Shown here in pieces: positions 39,723 to 47,851 of a DNA stretch of 50,360 nucleotides. The first letter of the stretch is position 1, and each line of letters starts with the position of its first letter. The stretch spans positions 1 through 50,360 of the forward strand of contig CAWBVG010000051.1 of NCBI GenBank assembly GCA_963792175.1. Reading direction: 5' to 3'. The stretch is from CAWBVG01 sp963792175 (GTDB lineage Bacteria; Acidobacteriota; Vicinamibacteria; Vicinamibacterales; CAVVIG01). The position numbers and the translations under genes are program-made. The notes under the pieces are model-generated. The model worked only from the letters and a program-made list of their open reading frames with translations. It searched no databases and had not been told where the DNA came from.

Positions 39723-41887
39723 ATGACCGCCATCAGCCGCCGTTCCGTCACTCTCGCGCTCGCGATCGGTCTCGCCATGTGCGCGCCGTGGTTGTTCACA
39801 GGCTCGCACGCGCAGCAGGCGTCCCGGCCCGCGGCGCCCGCCATCGACGCCGACGACATCGGCGGCGTGGTGACAGGACCGAACGGCCCCGAGGCAGGCG
39901 TCTGGGTGATCGCCGAGACGCACGACCTTCCCGTCCGCTACATCAAGATCGTCGTCACCGACGATCAGGGCCGGTACGTGATTCCCGATCTGCCGAGGGC
40001 GCGCTACGACGTCTGGGTCCGCGGCTACGGGCTGGTGGACAGCGCGAAGTCCGCGAGCGAGCCCGGGAAGATCGTGAACGTCTCCGCCACGCCCGCGCCG
40101 ACGCCGGCCGACGCGGCGCGAGTACTACCCGGCGATCTACTGGTACTCGATGCTGAAGATCCCGACGGCGTCCGAGATGGCGAACCGCGAGCAGTTCGCC
40201 GGCAACATGACGCAGCAGCGATGGCTCGGCGCGGTGAAGAACCTCGGCTGCGTCGGCTGCCATCAGCTCGGCCAGCTCTCGACGCGGACCATTCCGGCGT
40301 CGCTCGGCACGTTCGCGTCGGGCGCCGACGCGTGGCACCGCCGCGTGCAGTCGGGCCAGGCCGGCGACATGATGTTCGGCCAGTTGAACGGGCTGGGCCC
40401 GGCCTCGTTCAAGTACTACGGCGACTGGACCGATCGCATCGCGAAGGGCGAGCTGCCGCACAGCCGCCCGAGCCGTCCGCAGGGCGCCGAGCGCAACATC
40501 GTCGTCACGCTGCGCGACTGGATGAACGAGAAGCAGTACCTGCACGATCTCATCTCGAGCGATCGCCGCTATCCCGACGGTCAACGGCAACGGGCCGCTC
40601 TTCGGATCGCCCGAGTACAGCTCGGACCTGATGCCGATTCTCGATCCCGTCGAGAACAAGGCGACGACGTTCAAGATGCCGGTGCGGGATCCGCAGATGC
40701 CGCTCAGCCTCGGCCCGGGACACGCGGCGGCGCTGAAGTCGCTCGCCGCGTCGCCGTACTGGGGCGACGAGGCGATCTGGGACACGCGCGCGAACAACCA
40801 CAACTCGATGCTCGATCGCGACGGGCGCGTGTGGCTGGCCGCGACCGTGCGCGCGCCGGACAACCCGGCGTTCTGCCGCGAAGGCTCGACGCATCCGTCG
40901 GCGAAGCTCTTCCCGATCGATCGCAACGTCCGGCAGGTCGCCGTCTTCGAACCGAAGACGAAGAAGTACACGTTCGTGGACACGTGCTTCGGCACGCATC
41001 ACGTGCAGTTCGGCTACGACGCGGACGACACGCTCTGGTCGAGCGGCGGCGGCCCGGTGCTCGGCTGGCTGAACACGAAGCAGTTCCTGAAGACCGGCGA
41101 CGCGGCGGCGTCGCAGGGCTGGACCGCGTTCGTGCTGGACACGAACGGGAACGGCAAGCGCGACGAGTACGTCGGGCCGAACGATCCGGTCGATCCGACG
41201 AAGGACAAGCGCGTCGTGACGCCGTTCTACTCGATCATGCCGAGCCCGGTCGATGGATCGATCTGGGGCGCCGTGATGGGGAATCCCGGCGCCGTCGTCC
41301 GCGTCGCGCCCGGATCGCATCCGCCCGAGACCGCGCTGACCGAGGTGTACAACGTGCCGCTCCCCGGCTTCGGCGCGCGCGGCGCCGACATCGACGGCAA
41401 CGGCGTCGTCTGGGTGTCGCTGGCGAGCGGACATCTCGGCAGCTTCGATCGACGCAAGTGCAAGGGGCCGCTCAACGGGCCGAAGGCCACCGGCGATCAC
41501 TGTCCGGAAGGCTGGTCGTTCCACCAGTATCCCGGGCCAGGATTCGACGGCATCGGCGAGAACAGCGCCGAGTCGAGCTACTACACGTGGGTCGATCAGC
41601 ACGACACGTTCGGGCTCGGTCGCAACGTGCCGCTGTCCACCGGCAACCTGAACGACGGGCTGATCGCGTACGCGAACGGACGCATGGTCGTGCTGCGCGT
41701 GCCGTATCCGCTGGGGTTCTACGCGAAGGGTCTCGACGGCCGCATCGACGATCCGAACGGCGGCTGGAAGGGGCGCGGCCTCTGGTCGGCCAACGGCGAT
41801 CGCACGCCGTGGCTCATCGAGGGCGGCAAGGGAACCCGGCCGCTGGCCGCGCATTTCCAGCTGCGGCCGGATCCATTGGCCAGATAA
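39723..41887 (+). CDS. Exported protein: carboxypeptidase-regulatory-like domain, c-type heme site, lyase-like beta-propeller (frameshifted)
   Basis: Start ATG 39723 after AGGAGG. MTAISRRSVTLALAIGLAMC is a signal peptide. Residues about 45-115 (IGGVVTGPNGPEAGVWVIAE; DDQGRYVIPDLPRARYDVWV) form a carboxypeptidase-regulatory-like beta-sandwich. After a shift near 40120, NLGCVGCHQLGQLSTRTIPA holds a CxxCH heme site, and after a shift near 40575 a propeller (TRANNHNSMLDRDGRVWLAA; HHVQFGYDADDTLWSSGGGP; ADIDGNGVVWVSLASGHLGS) of the virginiamycin-lyase/NHL kind runs to the end. About 720 residues. Its place after GMC and subunit 3 makes it the likely electron acceptor of the dehydrogenase; the propeller's role is unknown. 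Confidence 0.8.
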
Positions 41888-41969
41888 GAGTCGCGGCGGC
41901 TCGATGTCGATCTCCAGACCCGTCGTTCGACGTGGTTACAGAGGCGCGAATCGCCCTAAGGAGATGACA

Positions 41970-42348
41970 ATGAAGCGTCAGACCATTCGAACCGTGGCGT
42001 TCTGGACGGCCACTATCTTCGGCCCGGCCAGCTTCGTGATCGGCGGCGTGCTGAATCTCTCGCAATCACAACAGGTTGCGGAGACGATGCACCACCTGGG
42101 CTATCCCCTGTACTTCGCGTCGATTCTGGGGTTCTGGAAGCTGGCGGGCGCCGTCGCCATCGTCGCGCCGGGCTTCCCGCGTTTGAAGGAGTGGGCCTAC
42201 GCGGGCTTCTTTTTCGACCTGACCGCCGCAGCTGCCTCGCGCGCCGCCGTGGGCGACTCCGCCGCGGATGTGATCGCGCCGCTCGTGTTCCTCGCGCTGG
42301 TGATGACGTCGTGGGCGCTGCGGCCGTCAAGCCGGAAGCTTGGGGCTC
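41970..42348 (+). CDS. DoxX-like small membrane protein (3' end uncertain)
   Basis: ATG 41970 (or 41964) follows AAGGAG. MKRQTIRTVAFWTATIFGPA leads into four hydrophobic segments: TIFGPASFVIGGVLNL, YFASILGFWKLAGAVAIVAP, EWAYAGFFFDLTAAAASRAA and VIAPLVFLALVMTSWAL, with the LGFWKLAG..AI..P signature of the DoxX_2 family. It ends near ALRPSSRKLG; the frame then stays open across the convergent gene, so a stop was probably lost to an indel near 42,345. About 125 residues. DoxX proteins are linked to quinone or thiol redox, but this subgroup is uncharacterised. Confidence 0.75.
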
Positions 42349-42370
42349 CGGCGGACCGACGGTTCCGCCG
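42349..42370. terminator. Candidate hairpin between convergent genes
   Basis: CGGCGGA (42349-42355) pairs with TCCGCCG (42364-42370) across an 8-nt loop, in the gap between the DoxX-like gene and the convergent PQQ dehydrogenase. There is no T-run on either strand, so intrinsic termination is uncertain. Confidence 0.3.
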
Positions 42371-42401
42371 AAGCACGCCCGAAGGACGTCAGCGCGGCGT
42401 A

Positions 42402-44360
42402 TCAGTGGGCAACCCAAACGCGATGATGTTCGGTCCCGGTCGCCACCGCGACGTACTGCTGGTTGTCGAAGCTGTAGGTCATCGGCGACGCTTTCCACAG
42501 CTGGCTCGTCTGAAAACTCCACAGCGGCTTTCCGCTGGTGGCGTCCGCCGCCATCAGCGAGCCGCTGTCTTCGCCGAAGATCACGATCCCGCCCGCGGTG
42601 CTGAGCGTTCCTCCCCACGAATCGACGGCGCCGGTTTGCGGCAGCTCCCAGACGATCCGGCCGGTCTGGATGTCGATCGCGCGCAGGACACGCTGGGCTG
42701 GCTCGTCGGGCGCCTGTTTGAACGAACCGCCCATGAAGCCCTTGCCGGCCTCCCACTCCATCGGCAACTTCGTGAACACGCCGCACTTGTCGTTGGTCTG
42801 CACGTAGTACAGGCCGGTCGCCGGATTGAACGACGTCGAGTACCAGTTGGACGACCCTTCGAGCGACGGGCACACACGTTTGCCTTCGAGCGACGGTTCC
42901 ATGTTGGGGACGGTCATCGGCCGCCCCTGCGCCGTGAGACCGCTGGCCCACGTCACCGTCTTCGCGTACTGCTTGCCCATCAGGAACGTGCCATCGGTGC
43001 GATCGAGCACGTAGAAGAATCCGTTGCGGTTCGCCTGCACGAGGAGCTTGCGCGGCCGGCCCTGCCACGTCGCATCGACGAGCGCCGGCGTCTCCTGCGC
43101 GTCGTAGTCCCACACATCGTGCGGCGTGAACTGGAAGTGCCATTTCAATCTGCCGGTTTTCGCGTCGAGCGCGACGACCGAATCCGAATAGAGATTGTCG
43201 CCGCCGCGATCGTCGCCGATCAGATCGGGCGACGGATTGCCGGTCGGCCAGTACACCGTGTCCAGCTGGGGATCGTAGGTGCCGGTCAGCCACGTCGTCG
43301 CGCCCGGGTGCTCGATGCCTTTTCCCTGCCAGGTCTCGGACTTCGGTTCACCGGGACGCGGCACGGTCCAGAAGCGCCAGGCTTCCTTGCCGGTGGCCTG
43401 ATCGTAGGCGGCGACGAAACCGCGCACGCCTTCATCGCCGCCAGATGTTCCGGTCACGACGAGATTGCCGACGACGAGCGGCGCGCCGGTCGCGTTGTAA
43501 TTCTGGCGCCAGTCCGCCATCTCGGTTTCCCACAGCAGCGCGCCCGTAAATCGATTGAGCGCGATGACGTGCGCGTGATCGGTGACCATGAAGAGGCGGT
43601 CGCCCGCGACCGCCACGCCGCGGTTGATGCCGCCCGCGGCGTTCCCGACAAGACCCTTGGTTCGTGGACGGCGGTAGTGCCAGATTTCGCGGCCCGAGCC
43701 CGCGTCGAGGGCGTAGCACTCGTTCGCGGCCGTCACATACATGACGCCGTTCACGACTACCGGCGTCACCTGCAGGCGCGATGAGTTGGGCACGCTGAAG
43801 ATCCATTTGGGGACCAGGCGCGATACGTTGCCCGTCGTGATCTGGGCCAGCGTGCTGTAACGGCTGCCGGTCGTCTGTCCGTTGTAGCTGGGCCAGTCGG
43901 CTTGCGACGTGACGGCGCGATAGCGATCCCCGCTCTTGCGCAGCAGGTGGATTTTCCGGTCGTCTCCCAGCAGTTGCACGTCGAGCGCGCTCTGATTGAG
44001 GACCAGGCCCTCGATGGCGCTTCCGTCGGCCAGCGTCAGTTTCGTGCGGACGGGCCCGGAACCTTCACGCCGCCGCAGCGTGCGGAGATAGCGAATCAGA
44101 TCGCTGCTCTCGGCCGCGGACAGCGTGGGAAACGCCGGCATCCCCGCGATGGGGAGTCCCTGCCTGAAGAGGGCCGTCAGGTCCTCGTCGGTCCGCGCCG
44201 GAACGCGATCGACGATGGCGGGTCCGAGCTCGCCGCCGTTGCCGTCACTTCCGTGGCAGCCGGCGCAGCGAATGACGAACACCTGCTGGCCAGGCCCAGG
44301 ACTCTGAGCGGCAGCGATCGAGGGGATGAGCAGACAGAAGGCGAGGATGGCAGTTCGCAC
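42402..44360 (-). CDS. PQQ-dependent dehydrogenase with N-terminal cytochrome c domain
   Basis: Intact, 652 residues, GTG start. Signal peptide (TAILAFCLLIPSIAAAQ), then a cytochrome c domain with CAGCH (residues 32-36) and a probable Met ligand in GMPAFP. A beta-rich bridge (RTKLTLADGSAIEGLVLNQS) joins the quinoprotein propeller: ADWPSYNGQTTGSRYSTLAQ, QVTPVVVNGVMYVTAANECY, GGDEGVRGFVAAYDQATGKE and PHDVWDYDAQETPALVD, the typical W-D-Y-D active-site-side motif of PQQ alcohol dehydrogenases. It is periplasmic, oxidises an alcohol or sugar using PQQ and calcium, and passes electrons to its own heme. The heme is N-terminal rather than C-terminal as in quinohemoprotein alcohol dehydrogenases. No PQQ biosynthesis genes are in the window. 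Confidence 0.9.
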   Translation of the reverse strand: MRTAILAFCLLIPSIAAAQSPGPGQQVFVIRCAGCHGSDGNGGELGPAIVDRVPARTDEDLTALFRQGLPIAGMPAFPTLSAAESSDLIRYLRTLRRREGSGPVRTKLTLADGSAIEGLVLNQSALDVQLLGDDRKIHLLRKSGDRYRAVTSQADWPSYNGQTTGSRYSTLAQITTGNVSRLVPKWIFSVPNSSRLQVTPVVVNGVMYVTAANECYALDAGSGREIWHYRRPRTKGLVGNAAGGINRGVAVAGDRLFMVTDHAHVIALNRFTGALLWETEMADWRQNYNATGAPLVVGNLVVTGTSGGDEGVRGFVAAYDQATGKEAWRFWTVPRPGEPKSETWQGKGIEHPGATTWLTGTYDPQLDTVYWPTGNPSPDLIGDDRGGDNLYSDSVVALDAKTGRLKWHFQFTPHDVWDYDAQETPALVDATWQGRPRKLLVQANRNGFFYVLDRTDGTFLMGKQYAKTVTWASGLTAQGRPMTVPNMEPSLEGKRVCPSLEGSSNWYSTSFNPATGLYYVQTNDKCGVFTKLPMEWEAGKGFMGGSFKQAPDEPAQRVLRAIDIQTGRIVWELPQTGAVDSWGGTLSTAGGIVIFGEDSGSLMAADATSGKPLWSFQTSQLWKASPMTYSFDNQQYVAVATGTEHHRVWVAH

Positions 44361-44394
44361 GCGGTAAATGTATCACCGGTGGAAACGGGTTTCT

Positions 44395-45417
44395 TTAGCC
44401 GCCGGTCGCGGTGATGAAAATGTCGACCAGGTCCTTGCTGCGCCATCCTCGGTCGGCTTCGCCCCGGAGCTCGTCCCGCGCCCGGTCCCTGGGCAGCGCC
44501 GGTTTGTAGGGGCGGGCGGTGGTCAGCGCATCGTAGACGTCCACGATGCCAATCACCTGCGCCAGCAAGGGGATGGCGTCGCCGCGCAGTCCGTCCGGGT
44601 AGCCCGAGCCGTCGAGGCGTTCGTGGTGGTGGCGCACGATCCCGCGCACGCGCGCCAGCGATCGAAGGCCGCCGCAGAGTCGATCGCCGATGATCGTGTG
44701 CTGCTGCATCCGGTGACGCTCGTCGGCGGTCAGGCTTGCGGGTTTCAGGAGCACCGAGTCGGGCACGCCGATCTTTCCGAGGTCGTGCAGGAACCCCCCG
44801 TACTCCAGCGCGGCCAGTTCGTCGCGGTCGAGACCGAGCGCGCGGCCGAGCGTCACCGCGTACGCCGCCAGGCGCTCGCAATGCCCCTCCGTGTACGCGT
44901 CGCGCGCCTCGATCGTCTCGCCAAGCGTGAGCATGACCGCTTCGACCGACTCGAGGTCGTCGGTGTACCGCTTCAGTCGCACGAGCGCGCGAACACGCGC
45001 GAGCAGCTCGCTCGTGTTCACCGGTTTTGTGAGGAAGTCGTCGGCGCCGGCCTCGAGGCCGCGCACCTTGTCGGCCGAGTCGCTGAGCGACGTGACCAGG
45101 ACCACCGGGATCAGTCGTGTGGCGGCGTTTTCCTTGAGCGCGCGACAGGTTTCGTAGCCGTCGCGTCGCGGCATCACGACGTCCATCAGCACCAGATCGG
45201 GCTGTTCGCGCGCGATGAGGTCGAGCGCCTCGTCGCCGTTGGTGGCGGCAAGGACGACGTGGCCATCGCGCGCCAGCTGCCGCGTCAACAGCCGCACGTT
45301 CGCGGGCTCGTCATCGACGACGATGACGCGTCCCCGAACGGCGCCGGTCTCGATCGGACTGCGCGACGCGTTGGCCTCGGCTGTCTTCTCGTCGCGCCCG
45401 GGTCGTGTCAGTGCCAT
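44395..45417 (-). CDS. Response regulator with HD-GYP c-di-GMP phosphodiesterase domain
   Basis: Intact, 340 residues. Receiver domain about 29-150: VIVVDDEPANVRLL (acidic pair Asp35/36), phosphorylation Asp79 in LVLMDVVMP, Lys131 in FLTKPVN. HD-GYP domain about 160-330: GHCERLAAYAVTLG, FLHDLGKIGVPD (HD 211-212), HHHERLDGSGYPDGLRGD (GYP 272-274) and IVDVYDALTTARPYKPAL; all metal ligands are present, so it should be active against c-di-GMP. Such RpfG-type proteins lower c-di-GMP on phosphorylation. No partner histidine kinase is next to it. It lies 34 bp upstream of the PQQ dehydrogenase on the same strand and may be co-transcribed. Confidence 0.93.
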   Translation of the reverse strand: MALTRPGRDEKTAEANASRSPIETGAVRGRVIVVDDEPANVRLLTRQLARDGHVVLAATNGDEALDLIAREQPDLVLMDVVMPRRDGYETCRALKENAATRLIPVVLVTSLSDSADKVRGLEAGADDFLTKPVNTSELLARVRALVRLKRYTDDLESVEAVMLTLGETIEARDAYTEGHCERLAAYAVTLGRALGLDRDELAALEYGGFLHDLGKIGVPDSVLLKPASLTADERHRMQQHTIIGDRLCGGLRSLARVRGIVRHHHERLDGSGYPDGLRGDAIPLLAQVIGIVDVYDALTTARPYKPALPRDRARDELRGEADRGWRSKDLVDIFITATGG

Positions 45418-45729
45418 GTCAGAGGATCCCCCCTCAGCGTGTGATCAAGATCTCGACCATATCGCCCGGACGGCTTGACCTGTCGATGGCGTGACACAGC
45501 CGTGAAATTGTGTGTAATCGCCGTCGTCGATCCGGACAGAAGCCGGGGACGGTCAAAAGTACCAGATTGCGGCCGGCTGACATGAGTGGCACATTTACGC
45601 GGTTGATGCTGGATCTGACACATCGCGGACCGTGACCGTCCGCGGTGGCGGCGATGCCGGTCTACCGTTCCTTCGTCACACCACTGTTTCCTTCGTACAA
45701 GACACTGCGCGCTACGGGAGGGTGATCCG
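45418..45729. other. 312-bp divergent intergenic region
   Basis: Separates the HD-GYP gene (minus) from the multicopper oxidase gene (plus). It contains the enoyl-CoA-hydratase 5' remnant at 45606-45650 and a perfect inverted repeat CGCGGAC-7 nt-GTCCGCG at 45624-45644. Composition is A/T-richer than coding DNA. No other gene or RNA was recognised. Confidence 0.6.
45606..45650 (+). pseudogene. 5' remnant of an enoyl-CoA hydratase-like gene
   Basis: From the ATG at 45606 the sequence reads MLDLTHRG and, allowing one missing base after 45629, continues TVTVRGGG; the intact gene at 47009 begins MIELTHRGTVTLLRMAHG. The DNA CTGACACATCGCGGA (45615-45629) plus CCGTGACC (45630-45637) is repeated at 47018-47041 with one extra A. 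Nothing resembling the rest of a hydratase follows, so it looks like a fragment of a duplicated gene start. Confidence 0.55.
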
Positions 45730-47003
45730 ATGGACTTCAGCCGACGGCAGTTTCTCCAATTGGCCGGCGCGGGCGGCGCATTGGCGGTTCAAGCAGGCTG
45801 GACGAATTCACACGTCAAGGCCTCGCCCGAGGGGACTGCCGCGCAGCAGCATCACGGCGCGATGCCCCGATACGGGATGCGTCACCGTCGTCATGGGTGG
45901 AAAAGCCATGGCGGAACGCTGTCGAAGTTCGTCGACCGGCTGCCGGTGCCCGAGGCGATCCATCCGTCCGGCAAGCTCAATGGCGTGCCGCTCTACCGGG
46001 TCACCATGCGGCAATGCCACCAGCGAATACACCGCGATCTGCCGCCGACGACGTTGTGGGGCTACGACGGTCAGTATCCAGGTCCGACGTTCGACGTTCG
46101 TCGCGGACAGCCGATCGCCGTGCGATGGCTCAACGACCTCCCGAGCGCTCATCTCCTGCCGGTTGCTCCGACGATTCACGGTGCGGAATCGCCGACGCCC
46201 GAGGTTCGCACCGTCGTGCACGTACATGGCTTGAAGGTTCTGCCTCAAAGCGACGGCTATCCATCCAGATTGGCAGCGACGGCGGATTCCTGCCTGTGCC
46301 GGTCGAACTTGACGCGCTGACGATCGCACCGGCCGAGCGGTTCGACGCCATCATCGATTTCTCGGGCACCGAAGGCAAATTCTTCGTGCTGAGCAATGAC
46401 GCCAAGGCGCCGTTTCCCGACGGCGACGACGTCGTTCCATCGGATGTGATGTTGTTCAAGGTTGCGGCGCGTACGCATGGCCGGGACACGACAGCCGTCC
46501 CGTCGCGTCTGCCCGCCGCTCCGGTCTTGCTCCAGCGAGACGCGACGACCGTCAGAGATCTCGTGCTCATCGAGAATGCGTCAGCCCAGAACAATCCGAT
46601 TGAGGGGTTGATCAGCGCCCACTGGATGGATCCCGTGACTGAGATGCCGCGGGCGGGGACGACCGAGATCTGGCGCATCATCAATACGACCGGCGACGCC
46701 CATCCGATTCACGTGCACCTCGTGCAGTTCAACATCCTCGATCGGCAGGCGTTCGACCTGGATCGGTACCCCGGTGACCTGGCGTTCACCGGACCAGCGA
46801 TTCCGGCGCCGTCGAGCGAACGGCACGCGGCCAAGGACGTTGTGCAAGCCTTCCCAGGAGAAGTCACGCGCATCATTGCGAGATTCGATCTGCCAGCGGG
46901 AACCCCGGTCGCCCGCGGCCAGCGGTTCCGCTATGTGCTGCATTGCCACATCCTGGAGCACGAGGACAACGATATGATGCGGCCTTACGACGTGGTGGGC
47001 TGA
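45730..47003 (+). pseudogene. Multicopper oxidase, Tat-exported, with large internal deletion
   Basis: ATG 45730: MDFSRRQFLQLAGAGGALAV, a Tat signal (SRRQFLQL). The first cupredoxin domain reads PPTTLWGYDGQYPGPTFDVR and VVHVHGLKVLPQSDGYP, giving the first HxH pair of the trinuclear site. At about 46262 the sequence jumps, with a frame change, to SIQIGSDGGFLPVPVELDAL, and then to HPIHVHLVQFNILD and VLHCHILEHEDNDMMRPYDV. The segment between, which in CotA/bilirubin-oxidase-like enzymes carries the WYHDHA copper ligands and much of domains 1-2 (I estimate 130-170 residues), is missing. As written it cannot fold as a normal laccase. Either a genuine deletion or an assembly collapse. Confidence 0.75.
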
Positions 47004-47008
47004 CGAGC

Positions 47009-47770
47009 ATGATCGAGCTGACACATCGCGGAACCGTGACCCTGTTGCGGATGGCGCACGGCAAAGCCAACGCGCTCGATCTCGAATTCTGCGAGGCGCT
47101 GACAGCGCAGTTGGATGCCTGCGAACGGTCGCCGTCCACGCGCGCGCTGGTGATCACCGGCAGCGGCGCCATGTTTTCCGCGGGCGTGGACCTTCTGCGG
47201 GTCGTGGACGGCGGCGCCGACTACGTCCGCGGTTCCTGCCGGCCATGAACCGGATGTTCGAAAGGCTGTTCGCGTTTCCGAAGCCGGTCGTGGCGGCGGT
47301 GAACGGTCACGCCATCGCCGGCGGCTGCATCATCGTCTGCGCCGCCGACTGGCGGCTGATGACGCGCGACGCGGGCCGCATCGGCATTCCGGAGCTGCTG
47401 GTCGGCGTACCGTTTCCAGTCGTGCCGCTGGAGATCATGCGTTTCGCGACGCATGCCTGGCAGCTGCAGTCGCTCGCGTATCGCGGGCTGACGCTTGCCG
47501 CCGCGAGGCCCTGCAGTACGGCCTCGTTGACAGCGTCACCGATGGGCGATCGGCTGCTCGACGAGGCGATGGCCATCGCGGAGTCGGTCGCCGCGCTGCC
47601 TGTCCGAGGCCTTTGCGCTGACGAAGGCGCAGCTGCGCGAGCCGGCGCTGCAGCGCATGAAAGCTGGCGCGTCAACCGATGTGGCCGTGCAGAGCGTGTG
47701 GGCGTCTGCTGCCACGCTTGGAGCGATCCAGGGCTATGTCGCCCGCACATTCAAGAAACCGTTGGGATGA
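47009..47770 (+). CDS. Enoyl-CoA hydratase/isomerase-family protein (frameshifted)
   Basis: ATG 47009, 6 bp after the oxidase stop: MIELTHRGTVTLLRMAHGKA. Crotonase motifs: NALDLEFCEALTAQLDACER, LVITGSGAMFSAGVDLLRV (first oxyanion-hole loop) and, after a shift near 47235, VVAAVNGHAIAGGCIIVCAA (second oxyanion-hole loop) with GRIGIPELLVGVPFPVVPLE. After a shift near 47510 it ends LREPALQRMKAGASTDVAVQ to TFKKPLG, TGA 47770. About 254 residues, normal for the family. The usual catalytic Glu position in IGIPELLVGVPFP is occupied by E-L-L, so hydratase activity is plausible. It hydrates or isomerises an acyl-CoA in the cytoplasm. Its substrate and link to the oxidase are unclear. Confidence 0.85.
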
Positions 47771-47779
47771 ACCCGCTTC

Positions 47780-47848
47780 CTAAATCCCACCTAATCCCTA
47801 ATTCCTATATCCCTAATCCGAATCCCGAGTCCCTTTATCCCAAATCCT
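47780..47848. repeat. Imperfect (T)AATCCC repeats
   Basis: About nine degenerate copies of a 6-8 nt unit (TAATCCC, TATATCCC, TTATCCC, AATCCG and similar) fill the 81-bp gap between the convergent enoyl-CoA hydratase and ADOP genes. The DNA is markedly A/T-richer than the coding sequence and strand-asymmetric (C-rich on plus). Confidence 0.8.
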
Positions 47849-47851
47849 GCG

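Noticed and set aside
40550..41854. 434-codon minus-strand frame opposite the heme-propeller gene
   Set aside because: Arg/Ala/Val-rich shadow translation; the plus strand has conserved propeller blades and a good RBS.
42349..43784. Continuation of the DoxX frame beyond 42,349
   Set aside because: It is antisense to the intact PQQ dehydrogenase and has no hydrophobic or domain pattern.
44361..44394. Separate promoter between HD-GYP and PQQ dehydrogenase
   Set aside because: The gap is 34 bp with no recognisable -35/-10 pair; co-transcription is simpler.
47780..47848. Telomere or integrated linear-replicon end
   Set aside because: Units are degenerate, the block is only about 70 bp and genes continue on both sides.
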